A DNA stretch of 5,350 bases, taken from assembly GCA_025454565.1 (NCBI GenBank), contig JALOOE010000258.1, positions 1 to 5,350 on the forward strand. Reading direction: 5' to 3'. Shown one piece after another: positions 1-4,607 of this stretch. Each line of letters opens with the position of its first letter. The stretch's first letter is position 1. The stretch is from Anaerolineae bacterium (GTDB lineage: Bacteria; Chloroflexota; Anaerolineae; CG2-30-64-16). A program made the position numbers and the translations under genes. The notes under the pieces are model-generated. The model had not been told where the DNA came from. It made no database searches and saw only the letters and a program-made list of their open reading frames with translations.

Positions 1-231
1 CTCATCGGCGAGAAGACTTACGGCAAAGGCTCGGTGCAAGAGGTGCATGAATTCCCCGACGGCTCCTCCCTGCACGTCACTGTGGCGCGCTGGCTGACAC
101 CGCAGCGCAACCAAATCGATAAAGTCGGCTTGCAGCCGGATGTCCAAGTGGGCATCACGGCGGCGGACCGCGACGCTGGGCGCGATCCGCAACTGACGAA
201 GGCTCAGGCCTGGCTGATGGGGGAGAAGTAG
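1..231 (+). CDS. S41 family C-terminal processing peptidase (CtpA/Tsp-like), 3' fragment
   Basis: Only the last 76 residues are present; the gene enters from the left edge already in frame (first codon CTC) and stops at TAG 229-231. The fragment opens with LIGEKTYGKGSVQ, the S41 motif that carries the general-base lysine (codon 25-27) and, four residues later, the conserved glutamine (codon 37-39). It continues with the family's typical DG..L.VT.ARW.TP and GL.PD segments and ends with the usual charged D.QL..A helix. The catalytic serine, PDZ domain and N-terminus lie outside the window. It closely resembles the C-terminus of the complete S41 peptidase that follows, so the two are tandem paralogues. 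By family it would be an extracytoplasmic serine protease acting on protein C-termini; its own targeting cannot be seen. The family assignment is firm; its substrate is unknown. Confidence 0.93.
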   Translation, partial: LIGEKTYGKGSVQEVHEFPDGSSLHVTVARWLTPQRNQIDKVGLQPDVQVGITAADRDAGRDPQLTKAQAWLMGEK

Positions 232-250
232 TCCCCTACCCTGCTAACGC

Positions 251-268
251 ATCACGGTCGCACGTGAT
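251..268. promoter_or_regulatory. Perfect inverted repeat (6-bp arms, 6-base spacer), possible operator
   Basis: ATCACG (251-256) and CGTGAT (263-268) are exact reverse complements separated by GTCGCA. The right arm overlaps the TG element and the first base of a candidate extended -10 box for the downstream protease gene, so a protein bound here would compete with RNA polymerase. As RNA it could also form a small hairpin 19 bases after the upstream stop codon, but no T-run follows, so it is a poor terminator. No specific regulator is recognised. Confidence 0.4.
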
Positions 269-273
269 ATTAT
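265..273 (+). promoter_or_regulatory. Candidate extended -10 promoter for the second S41 peptidase gene
   Basis: TGATATTAT fits the extended -10 consensus TGnTATAAT with one mismatch. Upstream, CTAACG (244-249) is only a weak -35 match, 18 bases from the -10 box, which extended -10 promoters can tolerate. Transcription would begin near 280, about ten bases before the GTG/ATG start at 289/292. This leaves almost no room for a ribosome binding site, and none is seen. If used, it would make a very short-leader mRNA for the protease-smpB unit. Confidence 0.45.
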
Positions 274-288
274 GTCTACAGTTGGTGT

Positions 289-1596
289 GTGATGAAACAG
301 AACAATACATCTGTCGGATTTCTCAGTATCTTCTTGGTCGTTGTTTTGGCCTCGATCCTGACGCTGACCGCGTTTGGCGTGGGTCTGAGCGTCGGCTCCA
401 GCAACGCGGCCGCGCTTTCGGCCGCACCTGGCCAGGCGCTGGCTCCCGGCTCCATGGAGCGCACGCCACGTCAGGAACGCGGCAGTATCCCGGGACCGGA
501 CGCCCCTTCTGCGGCCACCGAACGCACGCCCGCCGAGCCGACGGTTTCGCCGGCCAAGGGCGCGCTCTCAGATGACGATCCTCTCGATGAGAAGCTGTTC
601 CTGGAGGCGTGGCGGCTGCTGAAGACCCAATTCTACGGCGATTTACCCCAGGGCAAGGAAGTGACCTACGACGCGATCCGCAAAGGGGCCGCTCTCTTCA
701 ACTCCGACATGGAGGGGAGCTTCGAGGGGATCGGCGCCCAGGTTGAGTTGGCTGAGGGCGGCGGGGTGCGGCTGAAATACCTCTATGCCGATCAGCCGGC
801 AGCGAAAGCTGGTTTGCAGGCGGGTGATGTAGTGCTTGCCGTAGATGGCAAGGACATCACCAAGACCACCCTGCTCGAGGCGATCAGCATGATCCGCGGG
901 CCGCGCAACAGCAAGGTGATGCTCAATATTCGCCGCGATGAGCAGAAGCCGTTCGACGTCACCGTGGTGCGTGATCGTATTGAGATTCCGGTTGTCGAGA
1001 GCAAAACGCTGGGCGACGGCAAGATCGAGTACATCTCGCTGCGAGATTTCAGCTCGATCGCGCCCAATCGGCTCGCAGACGCGTTGAATCAGGCGTTGGC
1101 CAAGAAACCCAAGGGGCTGATCCTGGATCTGCGCGGTAACCCTGGCGGGCTGCTCGATGCTTCTGTGCGCATCGGCAGCTATTTCGTGCCAAAGGGGCCC
1201 ATCCTCATCGAGCGCAATAAAGATGGCTCGGAGAAGATCTTTGAGCGACAAGGCCGTTATCTGCTAGGCGATACACCACTGGTCGTGTTGGTCAACGGCG
1301 GCAGCGCAAGCGCATCTGAGATCGTGGCCGGGGCCATCCAGGATGCCGGTACCGGCATATTAATGGGTGAGAAAACTTACGGCAAGGGGTCAGTCCAATT
1401 GCCTAACTCACTTAGCGACGGTTCGCAATTGCGAGTCACCATCGCGCGGTGGTTTACTCCCAAGAATCGCGGTATTCACGGCTCCGGGTTGGAGCCCGAC
1501 ATCAAGGTCGAGCTGACCAAGGAGGACCTCGCCGCCAAGCGCGATTCTCAACTCGACCGCGCAGTGCAGTACCTTGTGGACAAGATCAGTAAGTGA
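289..1596 (+). CDS. S41 family C-terminal processing peptidase with PDZ domain, membrane-anchored
   Basis: A 435-residue serine protease of the CtpA/Tsp (S41A) family, complete. Residues about 9-35 form one hydrophobic segment, a signal anchor placing the catalytic part outside the cytoplasm; 36-100 are an Ala/Pro-rich linker. Residues about 100-135 match the N-terminal helical region, and about 147-230 form a PDZ domain (GIGAQV at 147-152; PAAKAGLQAGD at 170-180), which in this family binds substrate C-termini. The protease core follows, with LILDLRGNPGG at 277-287. The SASAS-E motif gives nucleophile Ser341, and YGKGSVQ gives base Lys366 and Gln370; the Ser-Lys spacing of 25 equals that of E. 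coli Tsp and B. subtilis CtpB. All catalytic residues are intact. GTG 289 and ATG 292 are both possible starts (the latter one residue shorter); neither has a Shine-Dalgarno sequence. It follows a paralogue and probably shares a transcript with smpB. Substrates are unknown. Confidence 0.95.
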   Translation: MMKQNNTSVGFLSIFLVVVLASILTLTAFGVGLSVGSSNAAALSAAPGQALAPGSMERTPRQERGSIPGPDAPSAATERTPAEPTVSPAKGALSDDDPLDEKLFLEAWRLLKTQFYGDLPQGKEVTYDAIRKGAALFNSDMEGSFEGIGAQVELAEGGGVRLKYLYADQPAAKAGLQAGDVVLAVDGKDITKTTLLEAISMIRGPRNSKVMLNIRRDEQKPFDVTVVRDRIEIPVVESKTLGDGKIEYISLRDFSSIAPNRLADALNQALAKKPKGLILDLRGNPGGLLDASVRIGSYFVPKGPILIERNKDGSEKIFERQGRYLLGDTPLVVLVNGGSASASEIVAGAIQDAGTGILMGEKTYGKGSVQLPNSLSDGSQLRVTIARWFTPKNRGIHGSGLEPDIKVELTKEDLAAKRDSQLDRAVQYLVDKISK

Positions 1597-1608
1597 CGTG
1601 GAGGCAGT

Positions 1609-2085
1609 GTGGCCAGGCAGAGCGAAGGCGAAGCGAAGCAAGTCGCGACCAATCGCAAGGCGTTTCACGACTATTTCCTTGAGGACACATATGAGGCCGG
1701 CATCGCGCTGACTGGCACCGAGATCAAATCGGTGCGAGCAGCCCGTGTCAATCTGCGGGATGGTTTTGTCATCCTTAGGAACCGCGAAGCGTGGCTGGTC
1801 AATGTGCACATCTCCCCCTATGATTTCGGCAATCGGGAGAATCATGAGCCGCGCCGCGAGCGCAAGCTGCTGCTTCACCGCCAGGAGTTGCGGAAGCTGC
1901 AATCCAAGGTGTCGGAGCGCGGCTGGACGATTGTGCCTCTGCGCATGTACTTGAAGGACGGCCGGGCGAAGGTCGAGATCGCTCTGGTGCGTGGCAAGCG
2001 ACTCTACGACAAGAAAGATGCGATCGCCGAACGCGATGCCGATCGGGAGCTGCGACGGGTGATCAAGGAATTCGACCAGGAGTGA
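1609..2085 (+). CDS. smpB: SsrA-binding protein SmpB
   Basis: SmpB binds the tRNA-like end of tmRNA, helps its alanylation and delivery to stalled ribosomes, and places its C-terminal tail in the empty mRNA channel during trans-translation. At 158 residues it has the family's usual length. The OB-fold core shows typical SmpB blocks: NRKAFHDYFLEDTYEAGI, LTGTEIKSVR, NLRDGFV, NVHISPY and the RERKLLLH segment. The tail has the family's basic pattern (KRLYDKKDAIAERDADRE) that becomes helical on the ribosome. The start is GTG 1609 (MARQSEGEAK), supported by GGAGG at 1600-1604 four bases upstream; a second GTG at 1607 is out of frame. Only 12 bases separate it from the protease stop codon, so the two are probably co-transcribed. 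Its partner ssrA begins about 80 bases downstream, an arrangement seen in many bacteria. Confidence 0.98.
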   Translation: MARQSEGEAKQVATNRKAFHDYFLEDTYEAGIALTGTEIKSVRAARVNLRDGFVILRNREAWLVNVHISPYDFGNRENHEPRRERKLLLHRQELRKLQSKVSERGWTIVPLRMYLKDGRAKVEIALVRGKRLYDKKDAIAERDADRELRRVIKEFDQE

Positions 2086-2087
2086 AC

Positions 2088-2114
2088 CTGCGCAACCTCT
2101 CAGGCGACGCGCAG
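2088..2114 (+). terminator. Weak hairpin after smpB, possible terminator
   Basis: CTGCGC (2088-2093) can pair exactly with GCGCAG (2109-2114) across a 15-base loop, three bases after the smpB stop codon, and is followed by ATTTCC. The stem is only 6 bp, the loop is large and the T-run is three bases, so termination here would be partial at best. Read-through from smpB into ssrA is plausible. Confidence 0.3.
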
Positions 2115-2124
2115 ATTTCCGGAT

Positions 2125-2153
2125 TTGCTCAAGGCTCGGCCTTGTGCTACACT
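2125..2153 (+). promoter_or_regulatory. ssrA promoter, -35/-10 with extended -10
   Basis: TTGCTC (2125-2130) and TACACT (2148-2153) are separated by 17 bases, and a TG at 2145-2146 makes an extended -10 (TGCTACACT). Initiation would fall around 2159-2161, only a few bases before the predicted mature 5' end of tmRNA at 2164. The short leader would be removed by RNase P, as for tRNAs. This gives ssrA its own strong housekeeping-type promoter independent of smpB. Confidence 0.72.
2130..2144. promoter_or_regulatory. Palindrome filling the spacer of the ssrA promoter
   Basis: CAAGGC (2130-2135), TCG, GCCTTG (2139-2144) is a perfect 6-bp inverted repeat lying between the -35 and -10 boxes. It could be an operator for a dimeric regulator, or as RNA a small stem-loop on transcripts reading through from smpB. 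No T-run follows, so it is not a convincing terminator. A 6-bp dyad can arise by chance. Confidence 0.35.
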
Positions 2154-2163
2154 ATTGGCATCT

Positions 2164-2571
2164 GGGGATGACTGGTTTCGACGGGGCAGATGGGTCGTAT
2201 GCTGCAAGCCGAGGCGCTCTCACCTCGTAAATCCAGAGCAAAAAACACAAGTGCCAAAAGCACCAATGCGTTCTCCTTCCCCTCCATGCGCACCAACGCT
2301 TTCGCGCTGGCAGCGTAAAGGGAATGAGGGCTGGGTCGCCGTAGGGTGACCCCGGTGCCTCCGATGGGGCCAGGCGGCGTCGGAGAGCATCGTCATAGAC
2401 CGTAAGGTGCGGCCCGTAGACGCCGATAGGCGGGCTTAAGATCTCGGCTAGCCGGGCTAGAGGACGGTGGTCACTGCTGGACCGTCCGGCGAAACTCAAA
2501 CCAGCGACTAAGCTTGTAGATGCGTGCGGTCGTTTGTTTCGGACCCGGGTTCGACTCCCGGCATCTCCACC
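2164..2571 (+). ncRNA. ssrA: Transfer-messenger RNA (tmRNA, 10Sa RNA)
   Basis: tmRNA acts with SmpB to free ribosomes stalled on mRNAs lacking a stop codon and marks the unfinished protein with a degradation tag. The 5' end GGGGATG (2164-2170) pairs with CATCTCC (2562-2568) as a seven-pair acceptor stem containing one G-U. The T arm is CCGGG / TTCGACT / CCCGG (2545-2561), and TTTCGACGGGG after the acceptor is the reduced D-arm signature. GCAAGC (2204-2209) pairs with GCTTGT (2512-2517) as the long helix 2. PK1 is visible: CGAGG/CCTCG (2210-2214, 2223-2227) with GCTCT/AGAGC (2216-2220, 2235-2239). PK4 is visible: GGACGGT/ACCGTCC (2462-2468, 2481-2487) with GCTGG/CCAGC (2476-2480, 2501-2505). 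A stem at 2333-2352 belongs to the middle pseudoknots. After discriminator A2569 the genome reads CCT, so the final A of CCA must be added enzymatically. The molecule is the one-piece type. It follows smpB and ends before a strong hairpin. Confidence 0.97.
2253..2318 (+). other. tmRNA tag-peptide reading frame (about 21 residues, ends ...ALAA)
   Basis: The frame ends in TAA 2316-2318, with a second in-frame stop (TGA 2325-2327), and its last codons read NAFALAA, the usual ClpXP-type degron ending. Counting from PK1, which ends at 2239, an A-rich spacer of 13 bases (2240-2252) leads to GCC 2253. E. coli has an equivalent 11-base A-rich spacer, and an A sits at -4 here as in E. coli. This makes GCC the best resume codon and gives a tag beginning AKSTNAF and ending TNAFALAA, 21 residues in all. 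A GCA five codons earlier (2238) is a less likely alternative because it would lie inside PK1. Many bacterial tags are nearer 8-15 residues, so this one is long. Confidence 0.75.
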
Positions 2572-2580
2572 TCAAGATAA

Positions 2581-2613
2581 CAAGAAGGCTGCTGAGATAA
2601 GGCAGCCTTCTTG
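2581..2613 (+). terminator. Hairpin terminator of ssrA
   Basis: CAAGAAGGCTGC (2581-2592) is exactly complementary to GCAGCCTTCTTG (2602-2613), a perfect 12-bp stem with a 9-base loop, starting ten bases after the tmRNA 3' end. The following bases (CTTGATAG) are only modestly T-rich, although the right arm itself ends in CTTCTT. The long perfect stem and its position make termination the obvious role. It separates ssrA from the next transcription unit, whose promoter begins 13 bases later. Confidence 0.8.
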
Positions 2614-2625
2614 CTTGATAGGGTC

Positions 2626-2655
2626 TTGACGATTCGAGCAGAGTTGTGGTATGGT
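2626..2655 (+). promoter_or_regulatory. Promoter of the phosphatase-unknown-mtnP unit
   Basis: TTGACG (2626-2631) matches the -35 consensus at five of six bases. TATGGT (2650-2655) is the -10 box after an 18-base spacer, preceded by TG at 2647-2648, which makes an extended -10. Transcription would start near 2662 and give an untranslated leader of about 100 bases. It directly follows the ssrA terminator, as expected for a new transcription unit. Confidence 0.65.
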
Positions 2656-2661
2656 CGCTCT

Positions 2662-2766
2662 ACGATGCGGGATAGGGCATCCGGCCGTCACCCATGTGGC
2701 TCTGAGGCGAGATTCGTCGTCTCAGATACTTTCGACGGATAGCATCAGAACACTGAAGAGGCGACT
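2662..2766 (+). promoter_or_regulatory. Structured 5' leader with alternative pairings, possible cis-regulatory RNA
   Basis: No gene fits here. Two hairpins are visible. The first is GATGC (2664-2668) with GCATC (2677-2681). The second is a 10-bp stem, TCTGAGGCGA (2701-2710) with TCGTCTCAGA (2717-2726), closed by a 6-base loop. Competing pairings also exist: GATGC with a second GCATC at 2742-2746, CGTCG (2716-2720) with CGACG (2733-2737), and CCGTC (2685-2689) with GACGG (2734-2738). GGATAG followed by GCATC occurs twice (2670-2681, with an extra G, and 2737-2746). The Shine-Dalgarno sequence GAAGAGG (2755-2761) lies just downstream. It matches no riboswitch class I recognise, including SAM riboswitches. 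A regulatory role is inference. Confidence 0.4.
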
Positions 2767-3648
2767 TTGACCACTCTCCCGGTTGCACCTGTATCTTCTG
2801 ATAGCGCCACTTTCACCCATGACCTTGCCGTCGCGATCAAACTGGCCCGTGAGGCCGGCGCCATCGTGCGGACCTTCTATCAGGTTTCGCCCAATATCCG
2901 CTGGAAAGACCCGACCGAGCCCGTTACGGAAGCCGATCGAGCGTCAAATGCCTACTTGGTTAAGCAGTTGAGCCAGGCCTTCCCGCAAGATGGCATCCTG
3001 GCAGAAGAGTCGAAGGACGATCTATCGCGCCTCGACAAGCGGCGGGTGTGGATCATCGACCCGCTGGATGGGACACTGGAGTTCATTTCCCGAAACGGTG
3101 AGTTCTGCATCATGGTGGGCCTGGTTCTGGATCACAAGCCTGTCGCAGGCGTGGTCTATCAACCGATCGACGACGTGCTCTACGGCGCTGCACGCGGCGC
3201 CGGCGCCTTTGTGGAGGAGTTCGGTGAGCGCTATCCATTACGTGTCTCGCGAGAAACCAATCCCAAGCGTCTCCGCCTTCTCGTCAGCCGATCGCACCGG
3301 GCGCTCCTGGTGGACCCGATTGTCGCGCGGGTCGCGGCACGGCATGTGCGAAGCGTCGGTAGCGTTGGTCTGAAGATCGGCCTGATCGCACAACGCAAAG
3401 CCGATTGGTATGTGCATCCCAATCCGGGGACTAAAGAGTGGGACACGTGCGCGCCGGAGATTATCTTGCAGGAAGCGGGTGGGACCATGACCGACTGCTG
3501 GAATCGACCGCTGGCCTACAATCAGCCCGATGTCGTGCGGCGCTTCGGTTTGCTCGCAAGCAATAGCGCGGCGCATGCACAAGTCGCAGGAGCTGTTGCC
3601 GAAGTTCTAGATGAAGCAGGGGTTGAGCCTGATTTTGGGTTCCCATGA
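2767..3648 (+). CDS. Inositol monophosphatase superfamily protein, 3'(2'),5'-bisphosphate nucleotidase (CysQ)-like
   Basis: A 293-residue Mg2+-dependent phosphatase of the IMPase fold. The metal-site motifs are in order: EPVTEAD (51-57), AEES with Glu80 (79-82), WIIDPLDGTLEF with Asp98 and Asp101 (95-106), and EWDTCAPEIILQEAGG (224-239) with Asp226. The WDTCAPE form resembles PAP phosphatases (CysQ/BPNT1), which remove the 3'-phosphate of adenosine 3',5'-bisphosphate left by sulfate activation, more than true inositol monophosphatases. Substrate cannot be settled by motif alone, because inositol phosphate, histidinol phosphate and fructose bisphosphate are used by relatives. No signal peptide is seen, so it is cytoplasmic. 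The start is TTG 2767, supported by GAAGAGG (2755-2761) five bases upstream and by the lack of a better nearby start. It heads an apparent operon and its stop overlaps the next start (ATGA). Confidence 0.88.
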   Translation: MTTLPVAPVSSDSATFTHDLAVAIKLAREAGAIVRTFYQVSPNIRWKDPTEPVTEADRASNAYLVKQLSQAFPQDGILAEESKDDLSRLDKRRVWIIDPLDGTLEFISRNGEFCIMVGLVLDHKPVAGVVYQPIDDVLYGAARGAGAFVEEFGERYPLRVSRETNPKRLRLLVSRSHRALLVDPIVARVAARHVRSVGSVGLKIGLIAQRKADWYVHPNPGTKEWDTCAPEIILQEAGGTMTDCWNRPLAYNQPDVVRRFGLLASNSAAHAQVAGAVAEVLDEAGVEPDFGFP

Positions 3649-4565
3649 GCAAGTTCGGTGCCGCTCGACCCGCAGAGGAAGAATCTCCGCCAGTCCCGGA
3701 AAGGGCTACGTCGAAATCGCGCGGCCGCCCTACTGGACAACCACCGGAGACTTTCACAAGCACGATGCAGAGTGCACGTCCCGTTTCTCTGCACGAAGTG
3801 ATCACCACCTGGGACACTGAGCGCCAACACCAGTTGTTCCGCATCCTCCTGCCCATCGATCGGCTGGTCCAATATGACATCGATCCGATCACCTTGACCG
3901 ATGCGCAGGAGCGGCCCATCACCCGCGTGCTGATCGACGCGACACAGGCTGGGATTCGCCTTGAGTTGTATCATTCGGCCGATGCAGTCGACGCAATGAT
4001 GGAATTCGAGCTGCGCGATACGCTCTTCAACCAAGTCGAAGTCGTCTGGCTGGCGATCCAAGATCCGCTGGCGCCGCGGTTCAACATCGATGTGATGCCC
4101 AGTGGCCAGGTGACACTGCGTGGCAGCACGCAGCGGAATCTTGAAGCGGAAGCGGACGCGCTGGCGCATGGTCTGGCGCCGGGGCAGATCCGCGCGGGCC
4201 TGCACGAATTTGCGAGTGAAGTCGAGCGCATGGAAACGTTCATGCTTTGTCTTGGGCAGCGGGATTACGTGGCGCAGCCGCTCTACTATCACACCGCCGT
4301 CTTATTCGAGCGCGCCGGCTTCAGCTATCTTCAGGGGCAGAGTCGCATGGAAAGGATCCATGCTGGGTTTTCAGCGAACGGCGAGATACGCCATCGACTT
4401 GGCGGCTCTTCGCCCTTCCGCCAGCCGTCGCTGGCCGACAGCGTGCGGGGGCGCGCCTGGGCGATTCACGATGGCATCCTTGACGAACACTGGGACCGCG
4501 TGCGCATGGTTAAGCGACTTGGGGTGAATGCTGAGATCGACACTTGTCCCGGCGTGCCCTGGTAG
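3645..4565 (+). CDS. Conserved-looking protein of unknown function between phosphatase and mtnP
   Basis: A 306-residue protein I do not recognise. Its ATG overlaps the preceding stop by four bases (ATGA), implying translational coupling; no clear Shine-Dalgarno sequence precedes it. Residues 1-42 are Pro/Arg/Ser-rich and probably disordered, with a short basic SRGRP stretch. From about 45 onward it is soluble and mixed alpha/beta, with no membrane segment or signal peptide. Around 65-120 several beta-like segments occur (ILLPIDRLVQYDID, RVLIDATQAGIRLELYHS). The C-terminal third is rich in aromatic and histidine residues that look constrained: QPLYYH (211-216), ERAGFSYLQG, MERIHAGF (235-242), PFRQPSLADSVRGRAWAIHDG (256-277) and EHW. 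These could be a ligand or active-site surface, but no catalytic motif is identifiable. An internal ATG at 3765 (residue 41) would remove the disordered tail but has poorly spaced GGAGA. Placement beside mtnP hints at a nucleotide or sulfur role, which is inference only. Confidence 0.85.
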   Translation: MSKFGAARPAEEESPPVPERATSKSRGRPTGQPPETFTSTMQSARPVSLHEVITTWDTERQHQLFRILLPIDRLVQYDIDPITLTDAQERPITRVLIDATQAGIRLELYHSADAVDAMMEFELRDTLFNQVEVVWLAIQDPLAPRFNIDVMPSGQVTLRGSTQRNLEAEADALAHGLAPGQIRAGLHEFASEVERMETFMLCLGQRDYVAQPLYYHTAVLFERAGFSYLQGQSRMERIHAGFSANGEIRHRLGGSSPFRQPSLADSVRGRAWAIHDGILDEHWDRVRMVKRLGVNAEIDTCPGVPW

Positions 4566-4607
4566 CGGATGCGGTCCGCAACCAATCGACTCAGAAAGGA
4601 CTCAGAG

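Noticed and set aside
264..575. 103-residue + frame overlapping the start of the second S41 peptidase
   Set aside because: It reads through the signal anchor and linker in another frame, giving an Arg/Gly-rich product without family features.
643..1251. 202-residue open frame on the minus strand
   Set aside because: It is antisense to the PDZ and core region of the S41 protease, whose motifs are unmistakable; a GC-rich coding strand often leaves such frames open.
2125..2349. 74-residue open frame on + and a 115-residue open frame on - (2152-2499) within the tmRNA region
   Set aside because: Both lie on the structured ssrA gene, have no recognisable protein features, and are explained by the acceptor stem, pseudoknots and tag frame of tmRNA.
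2500..2571. Separate tRNA gene suggested by the T arm and acceptor end
   Set aside because: There is no anticodon arm; the T arm and acceptor strand pair with the 5' end at 2164 and belong to tmRNA.
2581..2613. Inverted repeat considered as a mobile-element end or CRISPR-like repeat
   Set aside because: It is a single copy with no transposase, target duplication or spacers nearby, and its position right after ssrA fits a terminator.
2662..2766. SAM or SAH riboswitch ahead of the mtnP-containing unit
   Set aside because: The conserved core signatures of those classes are not present; only generic hairpins and alternative pairings are seen.
3522..4292. 256-residue open frame on the minus strand
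   Set aside because: It is antisense to the unknown + strand protein and to the end of the phosphatase gene. Its product is rich in Arg, His and Gln in the manner of a reverse-strand shadow, and the + frame has the ATGA coupling and coherent protein character.
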